Below are positions 53,381 through 61,771 of a DNA stretch of 64,000 bases, piece after piece. The DNA comes from Clostridia bacterium (GTDB lineage: Bacteria > Bacillota > Clostridia > Christensenellales > UBA1242): positions 124,001 through 188,000 of the forward strand of contig JAFTMH010000001.1 in assembly GCA_017452445.1 (NCBI GenBank), given 5' to 3'. Both the position numbers and the translations under genes were made by a program. How positions within the stretch are numbered: the stretch's first letter is position 1; each line of letters begins with the position of its first letter. Below the pieces are notes generated by a model. That model saw nothing but the letters and a program-made list of their open reading frames with translations. It was not told where the DNA came from and did not search any database.

Positions 53381-53995
53381 TCATTGAGCATCGTTTATGA
53401 CTTTGTCAATTCTTGAAATGTCTTTTTCTGGATCTAAAAATCTCAAAGTTTTTATGCCATACTTTTCTGCTTCCTGCAAGTTTCTAACAGTGTCGTCTAC
53501 AAACAAGGTTTCTTCTGCAACAAGACCAAAAGTTTTCAGCAAATAATCAAAAACTTTGCCTTCTTTTTTCACCATACCCACTCGACAAGAATACACAATG
53601 CCATCAAACATATCTTCCCAATTGTCAACAGCCTGCTTCATATAAGTTATTGTATCTTCAACAATGTCGGACAAAAGAAAAACTTTGTAACCCCTATCTC
53701 GCAAACTGTCAATATAGTCCAATGTTTGTTGATACGGTGGAATAAGATACTTCAAATTTTCCACATCCAAAATAGCCTTAACTTCTTTCTCATATTGTGG
53801 AAAAACTGACACGGCATATTCTTCAAACTCTTTGGAAGTTATTTCACCCTTTGACAACTGCACCCATTGCGAAGACTTAAACAACTCATTAAATTTCTGC
53901 TGCAAAGGTTTGTCAAAATTAAACCAATCTAAATAAGTTTCAAAAGAATATTTAACAATTACACCGCCATTGTCAAAAACAATATTTTTAATCAT
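53381..53995 (-). CDS. HAD-superfamily phosphatase (YihX-like)
   Basis: The 204-aa product has motif I NIVFDNGGVIV (nucleophile Asp), motif II FLLSD near residue 110, a Lys near VKKEGKVFDYLL and motif IV TLFVDDTVRN. The FDxGG form of motif I and length match HAD-IA enzymes such as YihX (glucose-1-phosphatase-like). The substrate is unknown. GGAG precedes ATG 53995. It follows the Nudix gene by 33 nt and is probably co-transcribed. Confidence 0.85.
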   Translation of the reverse strand: MIKNIVFDNGGVIVKYSFETYLDWFNFDKPLQQKFNELFKSSQWVQLSKGEITSKEFEEYAVSVFPQYEKEVKAILDVENLKYLIPPYQQTLDYIDSLRDRGYKVFLLSDIVEDTITYMKQAVDNWEDMFDGIVYSCRVGMVKKEGKVFDYLLKTFGLVAEETLFVDDTVRNLQEAEKYGIKTLRFLDPEKDISRIDKVINDAQ

Positions 53996-54028
53996 ACATT
54001 CTCCATATTTTTGCAAAAAATCGTCATT

Positions 54029-54541
54029 TTATATCTTTTTCAAGGTTGCAACTACCCAATCTTTATATTCTTTTGAATGGTTGCAAAACTCATCAGCATA
54101 AATCAATTTTTCAAAAACTTCAAAATCAAGCCATTTAACTTGTTCAACTTCCTCTTCCTGCAATGTTATTTGATTTTCTTCTACATCAATTTTAAGCAAA
54201 TAAACTTGCGACAACTCCCAACTTCGTTGGTTGACAATTTCTTTCAAAAACACAAAATCACTTTCTTCGACTTCAATCCCCAACTCTTCTTTAACCTCTC
54301 TGACACAAGTTGAAAGTTGACTTTCACCCGCATCCACATGCCCACCTGCAGACATATCCCATTTAAGTGGACCATGTTTTTTAAGTCGTGATCTTTGTTG
54401 CACAAGCACCTGACCTTTGCTGTTTTTCAACCAAATCCATACTGCCTTGTGATACACTCCCGGATTTTCACTGTGACAAAACTGTCTGCTTTCAACTCCC
54501 AGCAAATTTCCATTTATATCAAAAACATCAAGCATTTCCAT
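54029..54541 (-). CDS. Nudix hydrolase (isopentenyl-diphosphate-isomerase-like group)
   Basis: The 170-aa product contains a complete Nudix box (GGHVDAGE, then REVKEELGI) near residue 75. The N-terminus MLDVFDINGNLLG and YHKAVWIWLKNSKGQVLVQQRS match the Idi-like YfcD/YqjD type of Nudix proteins. It probably acts on a nucleoside diphosphate derivative; the missing isomerase residues make true Idi activity uncertain. AGGGG precedes the ATG. The HAD gene follows. Confidence 0.85.
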   Translation of the reverse strand: MEMLDVFDINGNLLGVESRQFCHSENPGVYHKAVWIWLKNSKGQVLVQQRSRLKKHGPLKWDMSAGGHVDAGESQLSTCVREVKEELGIEVEESDFVFLKEIVNQRSWELSQVYLLKIDVEENQITLQEEEVEQVKWLDFEVFEKLIYADEFCNHSKEYKDWVVATLKKI

Positions 54542-54560
54542 AAAACACCCCTATATTTTT

Positions 54561-54588
54561 ATTATAACATATATAGTCGTATTTTCAA
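54561..54588 (-). promoter_or_regulatory. Promoter of the Nudix-HAD operon
   Basis: Minus-strand TTGAAA (54583-54588), 16-nt spacer ending TGT, TATAAT (54561-54566). Confidence 0.75.
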
Positions 54589-54596
54589 AAAAAATA

Positions 54597-54624
54597 AAAA
54601 GTGTGCAAAAATACACACTTTTTG
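54597..54624 (-). terminator. Terminator after the tandem lipoprotein genes
   Basis: AAAAAGTGTG/CACACTTTTT stem, followed on the minus strand by A/T-rich sequence with a T-run. Confidence 0.8.
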
Positions 54625-54627
54625 TTG

Positions 54628-56055
54628 TTAATTAAGTGGCCATACAACGAAAACCCTGTTAAGCCCACTTGTCACTCCAGCAAAATCACCTATCACGACT
54701 TCATTATCTGTAGTGAAATATCCATCTACTTCCACCATCAAGTTTTTGTCAACTGCCTTAAATCTCACTTGATTGAAGGTTTTGTTGTAAATCAAATCCT
54801 TAAATCTTAAATCTGAATCGGCAACTTTAATTTCTTTTGTGTCAATGTTGTAAACTACGATATCTTCATCATCTGCGACAAACACTTTGTTATTGCATTT
54901 GACAACTTTATAATATTTCTCAATCCCATCACCAACACCGGTTTCCAAAATAATATTTTTCTCTGCAATTGTATACAACCAAGGTTGTTGCTCGTCATAA
55001 ACAATCTTGGCTAGAGTCGTTCTCAACAAACTTTCGTCTGTGTCAGGATCCATCCAATAGTCATTTGTTGTAAAATAACTTACATTGCCTTTTTTGCCTA
55101 AATGATATTCGCCAGAATAGATTCGAGTCGCTACAAAGTCATTATCTTCAAGTTCAATTTCAACAAACTCTTCGTTTTCATTTAGATAATAAGTTTTGTC
55201 GTTGTCTACCTTATACAAAATCTGATTTTGTCCAAGATTGTATGATTTCATATATCCAGATGACAAATATTTAATTTCTCCGGAAGTGTTTATATACTTC
55301 GAGCAATCACTATTATACACATTTCCATATATGTCCATACCACCCAAACTTCCGAGAGATTCAAGTTCGGTTGGATTTAGTTTAATTTCAACTTCTCCAC
55401 TTTCAAAATCAAATTCAAACACATATTCTTTTGAATACATATCATTAGTCCTAGCCACAAACCAACATGGCTTGGTTGTTTTTCTGATTGCATATGTGTT
55501 TAAGTTGTTGTCCATCAACTCGTTGATTTGTCTTGAAATTTGCTCAAAACTAAACATTTTGCCTGTTTTGTTGTCCATAATAAAACAAGATACTTGCTTG
55601 TAAGTGATCCCCATATGCTTATATTTTTCAGAATATGCCATACAGTTTTTTTCAAACACATATCGGAATTCATCTGCATTTATATATTCAAAATCGGGAT
55701 CTGTTGTGTAACCCAAAATCGAAATGTTGTCATAAACATCAAGATGAACCAAACGAGCATCTTGTTGTTTTTCGGCACCATGCTTATCCTTAAATGAAAT
55801 CTTTTCAATTTCGCCTTCTTCTGTTACACCTGCAAGTTTTGTATCATGTTTGGCAGAATTTGCAACAACCATTCCACCTGCACCCATTTGTGCAAAAGCA
55901 ACAGAACCAAGTCCAACATATTCGTTAAGGTCTTCAATTTGATACCCGTCCCATGCCAAACCTTGCAAGTTGTCACTTTTGCAACCAGTTGCACACAAAG
56001 GAAGCATACAAACAAAAACAAACATCATACAAATTGACATTGCAATCTTTTTCAT
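54628..56055 (-). CDS. Lipoprotein of unknown function, paralogue A
   Basis: The 475-aa product has a lipoprotein signal (KKIAMSICMMFVFVCMLPLC) with lipobox CATGC, so it should be anchored outside the cell. The mature part is beta-rich with repeats of about 40-50 aa (for example NKTGKMFSF, GEVEIKL, NKVFVADDEDIVVYNID), suggesting a propeller-like fold; no enzyme motif is seen. It is 56% or less like its neighbour by eye but follows the same order of motifs. It overlaps that gene by 4 bp. Confidence 0.8.
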   Translation of the reverse strand: MKKIAMSICMMFVFVCMLPLCATGCKSDNLQGLAWDGYQIEDLNEYVGLGSVAFAQMGAGGMVVANSAKHDTKLAGVTEEGEIEKISFKDKHGAEKQQDARLVHLDVYDNISILGYTTDPDFEYINADEFRYVFEKNCMAYSEKYKHMGITYKQVSCFIMDNKTGKMFSFEQISRQINELMDNNLNTYAIRKTTKPCWFVARTNDMYSKEYVFEFDFESGEVEIKLNPTELESLGSLGGMDIYGNVYNSDCSKYINTSGEIKYLSSGYMKSYNLGQNQILYKVDNDKTYYLNENEEFVEIELEDNDFVATRIYSGEYHLGKKGNVSYFTTNDYWMDPDTDESLLRTTLAKIVYDEQQPWLYTIAEKNIILETGVGDGIEKYYKVVKCNNKVFVADDEDIVVYNIDTKEIKVADSDLRFKDLIYNKTFNQVRFKAVDKNLMVEVDGYFTTDNEVVIGDFAGVTSGLNRVFVVWPLN

Positions 56056-57557
56056 TGTTCACCTCCTTGCAAGTTTTCCAAATCCAAAACAGTATAAACT
56101 TTGTCAAGTCCAACAACATGCCCTACATATTCTCCAACAATGGCAGTTGTTTGATTGAAATACCCGTTCACTTTTTGACCTGCAGCATCTTCTGCAACAA
56201 ATTTAACAATGTTGTATGTTTTGTTGTAAGACAAAGTTTTGAAAGTAAGTTCGCTTTCCACCGTTTGCAAATGTTCGGTTTCAATGTTGTAAGCAAACAC
56301 TTCGCCTTTTTCTACCAAATAAACAAATGACTTCGTTCCAGAGATTGTTGCATTTGAGTCAGAATGTCCATTTTCGTAAACAACTTTTGTTTCGGTTGTA
56401 TATTTCCAAGGTTGGCCTTCTTCCAAAGTTGCAGTCAAAATAGAAGTTGTATACAAGACTTCTCCCTCTTCTTGGTCATATCTTGAAGATTGCTTTGCGA
56501 AGAGCATTTTGTTTCCCACATTTGCAAGCCATTCAGCACCTCTCACACCCACACTGGTATATTTTACTGAAGTTGGCAACAAGTCGCCAGTTAACTCAAT
56601 TTCAACAAATTCTCCAAGACGATTGAGATAGTATGTTTTATCATCTTTTTGCTTATAAAAAACATCATTTGCACACAATTGGTATGTAGCACCTGCCTCC
56701 AATTGAACAAACTTTCCATCAACTTTTTGATAATATGTCCAAGTGCTGTTGAAAAGGTTTCCAAAACGATCACCCTTTACCACTTGTTCTCTGCCATGAC
56801 CAGAAAAATTAAGCATTTGTTCGCCATTCATTCTATAAACAATTTCAAGGTTTTTATCTTTGAAATTTATTTGAAAAACATTATACTCACATTTCCCAGA
56901 TTCTGCTCCATATACATCTGCACCAACCATCAAAAACTCTTCATCAACAGGACACTTGTCATCAACCAAAGTGTGTGAATTCAAAAAAGTTATCGTGCCC
57001 AACATACCTAAACTTTCTGCAGCAATTGCTTTATAAATCTCTCTTGTGTCGTAGATTTTCCCGGTTTTATTGTCAAGAATAAACAAATATGTCTCTGATT
57101 CATCTTCCCAATAAGTTCTTTCATAGCCATAATGAAAAATACCTTCTTCGCTTGCCACTGCATATTTATATTTGTTTTGTGCAACAAATTCGCAGGATTG
57201 GTCAGTAGTAAACGACAAAAACGAAAATCTTGTATATGCATCAAAGTGGCGAAGTTTTGCTTTTTGTTTAGTTACATCACCATCTTCATCTTCAAATTTA
57301 ACTTCCTCAAACTTGCCGTCTTTCTTCTTTCCTCCAAGTTTGACATTGTCGTGCTTTTTATTTGCAGAAACAACACTGCCCGAGCCATCTTCTGCAAAAG
57401 AAACAGCTCCTATGCTTTCATAATTTTTGTAACCTACGATTGTAAGCCCGTCCCAGTTTAACTTGCTCTTTCCACCACATCCGGTCATAAGAAGTGGAGA
57501 CAAAGCAACAAACACAAAAAGCATACACAAAGCAAAACTTGTTGCAAACTTTTTCAT
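56052..57557 (-). CDS. Lipoprotein of unknown function, paralogue B
   Basis: The 501-aa product has a signal peptide ending in lipobox LMTGC. It shares with paralogue A the opening WDGxxI, GSGxVVxANxKHD, the HxDAYxxxSxLxxTTD stretch, NKTGK and the final strand VVGLDKVYTVL versus VTSGLNRVFVVWPL. Together they look like a tandem duplication. AAAGGAG precedes the ATG. A TTGACA box (57602-57607) with a nearby GACAAT gives a possible promoter. The ligand and role are unknown. Confidence 0.8.
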   Translation of the reverse strand: MKKFATSFALCMLFVFVALSPLLMTGCGGKSKLNWDGLTIVGYKNYESIGAVSFAEDGSGSVVSANKKHDNVKLGGKKKDGKFEEVKFEDEDGDVTKQKAKLRHFDAYTRFSFLSFTTDQSCEFVAQNKYKYAVASEEGIFHYGYERTYWEDESETYLFILDNKTGKIYDTREIYKAIAAESLGMLGTITFLNSHTLVDDKCPVDEEFLMVGADVYGAESGKCEYNVFQINFKDKNLEIVYRMNGEQMLNFSGHGREQVVKGDRFGNLFNSTWTYYQKVDGKFVQLEAGATYQLCANDVFYKQKDDKTYYLNRLGEFVEIELTGDLLPTSVKYTSVGVRGAEWLANVGNKMLFAKQSSRYDQEEGEVLYTTSILTATLEEGQPWKYTTETKVVYENGHSDSNATISGTKSFVYLVEKGEVFAYNIETEHLQTVESELTFKTLSYNKTYNIVKFVAEDAAGQKVNGYFNQTTAIVGEYVGHVVGLDKVYTVLDLENLQGGEQ

Positions 57558-57644
57558 ATAAACTCCTTTATCTGGTTTTATTGTCCCCCACCGAAAATTT
57601 TTGTCAATAACAATCCTTTATTATGGGTGAAATGGAATTATTTT

Positions 57645-58856
57645 TTACAATTTATATCCATTTTTTTCAAGCAATGCTTGTGCTGTTGCGACCGAATCTG
57701 CACCTTCTTTGTTTTTGATTGGAGCAAACTCTTTTTCTCTTTCTACGACAAAAGGCAAACAATCTTTTGCATACTCAAACAAATCAAGCGAAAAGAGTTC
57801 AAACTTGTGAGCATTTGGTTGTTCTGGATTTAGCAAATTGCCATTTTCGTCAATGTAAGGAACTTTCTTTGTAACTATATGCACAGGCAACTTTTGATCC
57901 TTAAATTTATAAAGCAAATCAATGTCGTATAAATAATTGAGCACATTGCCGTATTTGTAAACCAAATCACCTGTTTCATCTCTTTGTTTTGTCATTTCTT
58001 CGGTCATATCACCATAGTCAATCATAGATGGTCTGCCGTTCTTTTTGCAGAACAATCCCACCTTTTCAGTGTCAACAGTTTTCTTCACAACCTTGGCACC
58101 AATTTCGTAACCACCATCAATCACAGCACCAAGAAAAACTGGGTCAGCAATGCCTTGCAAAACATTGTCTACCCCAAACATATTTATCCACTTTATGTCG
58201 TATTTTTCGAGCATTTCTCTGGCTTGATTATCCTTCAAAAGCGAACTAAACCAGCCACCATTTCCGTTTGGAGAAGTAGCAACTTTCCCCTTTTCTTCAA
58301 GCAAAATTTTGCCATCAAAATCTACACAAGGAGCCATCTCTTGCACATAAAAACAAACATAATCTTTGTTATATCCAAAGTAGTCGTGCTCTTTCAAAAA
58401 GTCGACTGTAATCTCGTGATTTTTCTCACTTGTCATAATGAAAAATGGTATCCATTTTCCACATTTTTCAACAACTTTAAGCAATGTTTCAAAGTGTGTT
58501 TGAAAGATAAAAACATCTTTTGTTTTGCCTATATTGAACACTCCTTTTGGTTTGTCAGAACCAAGTCTTGTGCCCATTCCACCTGCCAAAAGCACGGCTG
58601 CTAATTGCTGATTTTCAAGCACTTCTAAACCAATTTTTTCAAATTTTTCTCTATTTTTTTCAATCTCTGCAATCTCCATTCCTTTGATTGGAGACACTGT
58701 TTTCGGATCACTTTTCGCCTCGGTTTCTTCTACCTGCAAATAAGAAAAATCAAGGTTTTCTATCTGCTTGTAAAGGGCATCTTTTTCCTCTTTTGTAAGT
58801 TCGTTTTCAAATCTCAACAATTGTTGTTGACCATATTTTTCCAACTTATTTTTCAT
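57645..58856 (-). CDS. UDP-sugar pyrophosphorylase, UAP1/UGPase family
   Basis: Forms UDP-sugar from UTP and sugar-1-phosphate. The 403-aa product has the UTP loop LAGGMGTRLGSDKPKGVFNI, PNGNGGWFSSL, INMFGVDNVLQ and a C-terminal KFELFSLDLFEYA. The motif set is the eukaryote-like UDPGP/UAP family rather than bacterial GalU or GlmU. UDP-GlcNAc, UDP-GalNAc or UDP-Glc could be the product. AGGAG precedes ATG 58856. It stands alone between the lipoproteins and tRNA-Asn. Confidence 0.88.
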   Translation of the reverse strand: MKNKLEKYGQQQLLRFENELTKEEKDALYKQIENLDFSYLQVEETEAKSDPKTVSPIKGMEIAEIEKNREKFEKIGLEVLENQQLAAVLLAGGMGTRLGSDKPKGVFNIGKTKDVFIFQTHFETLLKVVEKCGKWIPFFIMTSEKNHEITVDFLKEHDYFGYNKDYVCFYVQEMAPCVDFDGKILLEEKGKVATSPNGNGGWFSSLLKDNQAREMLEKYDIKWINMFGVDNVLQGIADPVFLGAVIDGGYEIGAKVVKKTVDTEKVGLFCKKNGRPSMIDYGDMTEEMTKQRDETGDLVYKYGNVLNYLYDIDLLYKFKDQKLPVHIVTKKVPYIDENGNLLNPEQPNAHKFELFSLDLFEYAKDCLPFVVEREKEFAPIKNKEGADSVATAQALLEKNGYKL

Positions 58857-58884
58857 AACAAAACTCTCCTTTTTGTCTATTATA

Positions 58885-58913
58885 AGTTTACCCCTGACAC
58901 GACAAATAGTCAA
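58885..58913 (-). promoter_or_regulatory. Promoter of the UDP-sugar pyrophosphorylase gene
   Basis: Minus-strand TTGACT (58908-58913), 17-nt spacer, TAAACT (58885-58890). A TATAAT at 58879-58884 overlaps and could serve instead. Confidence 0.65.
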
Positions 58914-59017
58914 CAAAATAACATAAATATCTCGCTTATTTCTTGTCGTAGTTTGCAACAAAAAAACATATTCAACCAAATATGTTTCTGTGAAAAAATA
59001 TTTTCTTTTCTAAAAAT

Positions 59018-59026
59018 TGTGGATAA
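59018..59026 (-). other. DnaA-box match, intergenic
   Basis: Minus-strand TTATCCACA, a perfect 9-mer, between tRNA-Asn and the pyrophosphorylase gene. Confidence 0.4.
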
Positions 59027-59049
59027 GTGGACAATCTAAATAAAATAAA

Positions 59050-59077
59050 AAAATAAAGCACACTCTTTTGAGTGTGC
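59050..59077 (-). terminator. Terminator after tRNA-Asn
   Basis: GCACACTC/GAGTGTGC stem with a 4-nt loop (59058-59077), then an A/T-rich tail with T-runs on the minus strand. Confidence 0.85.
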
Positions 59078-59081
59078 CTTG

Positions 59082-59156
59082 TGGCTCCGGAAATAGGATT
59101 CGAACCTACGACCTTGCGGTTAACAGCCGCCTGCTCCACCGCTGAGCTATTCCGGA
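59082..59156 (-). tRNA. tRNA-Asn (anticodon GTT)
   Basis: 75 nt including an encoded CCA. Acceptor arms TCCGGAA/TTCCGGA pair fully, the D arm has AGCTCAGC, the anticodon loop is CTGTTAA with GTT, and the T loop is GGTTCGAATCC. Confidence 0.98.
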
Positions 59157-59176
59157 ATATCAACGGTTACTGTCAT

Positions 59177-59205
59177 ATTATACTCTAAAACACATTATAT
59201 GTCAA
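59177..59205 (-). promoter_or_regulatory. Promoter of tRNA-Asn
   Basis: Perfect consensus on the minus strand: TTGACA (59200-59205), 17-nt spacer, TATAAT (59177-59182). Confidence 0.9.
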
Positions 59206-59246
59206 TAAATTTAGTCAAAAAAATTAAACTTTTTCAATTTTTTGCA

Positions 59247-59278
59247 ACAAAAAAGACACGGAAATCCGTGTCTTTTTC
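59247..59278 (-). terminator. Terminator after the ABC transporter gene
   Basis: AAAGACACGG/CCGTGTCTTT stem with a 4-nt loop, followed by T-runs. Confidence 0.85.
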
Positions 59279-59291
59279 TATTTGCATTTTC

Positions 59292-61136
59292 TTAGATGTT
59301 TTCTGCCAAGAACATAAGTCTAAATTGTTCGTTTCTATCAAACAATTCTTCAAATGTGCCTTCGTCTACAATTTTTCCTTCACTTAAGAAGAAGATTTTG
59401 TCGACATTTTTGATGGTAGAAAGTCTGTGGGCAACAATAACAATTGTGCTTTTTCCTTTCATCATATCGATGCTTTTCTTAACTTCTTCTTGTGCAAAGT
59501 TGTCAAGCGAACTTGTGCTTTCGTCAAAGATGATAATGTTTGATTTTCTAAGCATTGCTCTTGCAATAGCAAGTCTTTGCTTTTGTCCACCAGAAAGTTT
59601 GATACCACTTTCGCCAACCTTTGTTTCGATACCTTTTGGCAACGAACTTACAAACTCTTCAAGTGATGCTTTTTTGATTGAATCCAAAATTTCTTCATCA
59701 GTCGCATCTGCTTTTGCAAGCAACAAGTTTTCTTTGATTGTCATATCAAATATGTAAGGAAATTGGTTTACAAGTGAGATTGTTCTTCTAAGTGTTTCTT
59801 TGTCAAAATCATTGATGTCAACACCGTCAATAAGCACTTCGCCGGCATCAGCAACATACATTTTTGACATCAAATTAAGGATTGTTGACTTTCCACTTCC
59901 AGACTTTCCAACGAAAGCAACGGTTGTGTTTGGTTCGACCTTAAATGACAAGTTGTCGAAGATTTTGTTCTCTGAAATAAGGGTTTTTGAAGCCTTTTTT
60001 CTTGATTTTTTCTTCTTTTTTCGCTTCTTTTGATCTTCTTCTTGTTCTTGTGGAGTCTTGTATTCATACTCCTTAAATGTGTAAGAAACTCCCTTAAATT
60101 CGATGTTTCCAACAACATTTTCTCTGTTTATTTTACCAAATTTTTCTGTTACAAATTCATCTTCATCAAACAAAGCAAACATTCTTTCGTGGCTTACTTT
60201 GATGTCCACAATCCAGTTTGAGATTGCCCCAAAGTTCCAAATAAGTCTTGAAAGTGATCCCCTGTTTGAGTAGATAACCATAAATGCACCAAGTGTTAAA
60301 GTTCCTTTGTCCATAAGGGTAATACCCAAAATGCAAACCAAAACACCCACGATTTCGCTGATAAAGTTTCTTGTTGAATAGAAAGTCATATCGGCAATTT
60401 CGTATTTTGTTCTCGCATTTCTATAATCTTCATAGTTTTTACGAGACACTTGACTCAATTTTTCTTCCAAGCCAAGTGATTTGATGTCCTTTTCACTTCT
60501 GACAATTTCAGTTGTGAGAGAGTGAATTTTGTCGTTCTTGATTCGCAAGTTTCGCTTGTTTTTTCTTCTGAATTTTACTCTATACAATTCGAGTATAACT
60601 CCAACAGCCATCGCTCCCAAGAAGACAAGTGTAACCCAGAAGTTGAGTGTCGCAATGTAAACCAACATAATTACATTTGTGATAATATCTGTCACAACAT
60701 CAACCATATCAGCCAAACATTCGACGATTCTCTCTGGATCGTTTACAATTCTTTGCACAAATGTGCCTGTTTCGTGGTCATTGAATGTCTTAGAATTCAA
60801 CTTAAACGACTGTTTTGCCAAATCCAAGTTGAGTTCTGCCATAATCTTTGCTGCAGTTTTTGAATAAATCCAACCAGAAGCATACCAGCAACCCCTTTGC
60901 ACAGCCATAAGAGCCAAGCAATACAAGCAATATCGTATACCTAGCGAGTAGTTTGCAACGGAGTCGGAGATAACTTCAATCGCATTTGCAGCAGTGATTG
61001 TCATCAAAATGCTACAAGCACTGGCCACCAAATAGACAAAAATGTACAGCGAAATGCCAAGTTTGTGTCTGGACAAATAAGACAACAAATTCAGCTTTTT
61101 CTGCTTTTTTGCCTTGTTTTTTGTGTTCTTTTTCAT
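59292..61136 (-). CDS. ABC exporter, fused membrane and ATPase domains
   Basis: The 614-aa half-transporter has a Lys-rich start, six membrane helices (about 30-320) and a nucleotide-binding domain with Walker A GKSGSGKST (about 405-413), signature LSGGQ, Walker B IIIFDEST and the H-loop AHR. It is a homodimeric or heterodimeric exporter of lipid, peptide or drug type; the substrate is not predictable. A strongly basic insert (DQKKRKKKKKSRKK, about 362-384) lies just before the first ATPase strands, which is unusual. GGAGG precedes the ATG. Confidence 0.93.
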   Translation of the reverse strand: MKKNTKNKAKKQKKLNLLSYLSRHKLGISLYIFVYLVASACSILMTITAANAIEVISDSVANYSLGIRYCLYCLALMAVQRGCWYASGWIYSKTAAKIMAELNLDLAKQSFKLNSKTFNDHETGTFVQRIVNDPERIVECLADMVDVVTDIITNVIMLVYIATLNFWVTLVFLGAMAVGVILELYRVKFRRKNKRNLRIKNDKIHSLTTEIVRSEKDIKSLGLEEKLSQVSRKNYEDYRNARTKYEIADMTFYSTRNFISEIVGVLVCILGITLMDKGTLTLGAFMVIYSNRGSLSRLIWNFGAISNWIVDIKVSHERMFALFDEDEFVTEKFGKINRENVVGNIEFKGVSYTFKEYEYKTPQEQEEDQKKRKKKKKSRKKASKTLISENKIFDNLSFKVEPNTTVAFVGKSGSGKSTILNLMSKMYVADAGEVLIDGVDINDFDKETLRRTISLVNQFPYIFDMTIKENLLLAKADATDEEILDSIKKASLEEFVSSLPKGIETKVGESGIKLSGGQKQRLAIARAMLRKSNIIIFDESTSSLDNFAQEEVKKSIDMMKGKSTIVIVAHRLSTIKNVDKIFFLSEGKIVDEGTFEELFDRNEQFRLMFLAENI

Positions 61137-61155
61137 AATCCTCCTTTTTTAGAAC

Positions 61156-61190
61156 GCTACCATAGTAGCATATACATTTGAGTTTGTCAA
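61156..61190 (-). promoter_or_regulatory. Promoter of the ABC exporter with palindrome at the -10 box
   Basis: Minus-strand TTGACA (61185-61190), 17-nt spacer ending TGC, TACTAT (61162-61167). The palindrome GCTAC-CATA-GTAGC (61156-61169) covers the -10 box and could be an operator. Confidence 0.7.
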
Positions 61191-61206
61191 CAACTATTTT
61201 TAATAA

Positions 61207-61240
61207 AAAATAAAACCCAATTATTTTTGGGTTTTATTTT
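61207..61240 (-). terminator. Terminator after the 129-aa gene
   Basis: Long stem AAAATAAAACCCAA/TTGGGTTTTATTTT with a 6-nt loop, overlapping the stop region of the gene. Confidence 0.8.
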
Positions 61241-61623
61241 TTGTCAAATCCTAGTGCTGAAACAATGCCTCTAAAATCCTCTTTGCCTTTCAAAATCTGA
61301 AATCTTCTTGTCTTTCCATCAACAGTTTTGAACACAAATGAATTTACTTGCACCTTTGCAGAAGCGATGTTTTCTTTTTTTATAGACGATCCATCTTGGT
61401 AAAACAATGTCTTTTGTTTGTAAGGAACAACAATCAAACTGTCGCCCATCACAGAAAATGCATAGTCACAATCGCTTCGATTTTGCATAGTAAAACCCAA
61501 AAACACTGTCAAAAAAGACCACTTGCTGACATTGTTGATTGTGCCCACACCAACCAAACCACCATCAGCGATGCCTTTTTCGATAATTTCTTGTTTAATT
61601 TTTTCGTAAACTTTTTTGTTCAT
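61234..61623 (-). CDS. 129-aa protein, PH-like fold possible
   Basis: Not recognised with certainty. A helical N-terminus (MNKKVYEKIKQEIIEKG) is followed by strands such as AFSVMGDSLIVVPYKQKTLFY, ASAKVQVNSFVFKTVDGKTRRFQIL and a closing helix, a layout like bacterial PH domains. AAGGAG precedes ATG 61623. It has a strong consensus promoter, and its leader holds a DnaA-box match. Confidence 0.7.
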   Translation of the reverse strand: MNKKVYEKIKQEIIEKGIADGGLVGVGTINNVSKWSFLTVFLGFTMQNRSDCDYAFSVMGDSLIVVPYKQKTLFYQDGSSIKKENIASAKVQVNSFVFKTVDGKTRRFQILKGKEDFRGIVSALGFDKK

Positions 61624-61642
61624 TAAAACAAACTCCTTATAT

Positions 61643-61651
61643 TGTGGATAA
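61643..61651 (-). other. DnaA-box match in the leader of the 129-aa gene
   Basis: Minus-strand TTATCCACA, perfect 9-mer, between the promoter and the ribosome-binding site. Confidence 0.45.
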
Positions 61652-61667
61652 CTCTCCACTCGCTGTC

Positions 61668-61696
61668 ATTATAGCACTGCAATAAATCGATGTCAA
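61668..61696 (-). promoter_or_regulatory. Promoter of the 129-aa gene
   Basis: Minus-strand TTGACA (61691-61696), 17-nt spacer ending TGC, TATAAT (61668-61673), full consensus. Confidence 0.88.
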
Positions 61697-61731
61697 GACA
61701 AAAACCTTGACAATTTCAAAATTCTGCAAAA

Positions 61732-61757
61732 TAAAAAAACAGCATAACTGCTGTTTT
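61732..61757 (-). terminator. Terminator after the 175-aa gene
   Basis: AAAACAGCA/TGCTGTTTT stem with a 4-nt loop, then a T-run on the minus strand. Confidence 0.85.
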
Positions 61758-61771
61758 CATAAAAATTGTTG

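Noticed and set aside
58972-59163. Minus-strand frame covering tRNA-Asn
   Set aside because: It runs through a complete tRNA gene and its terminator.
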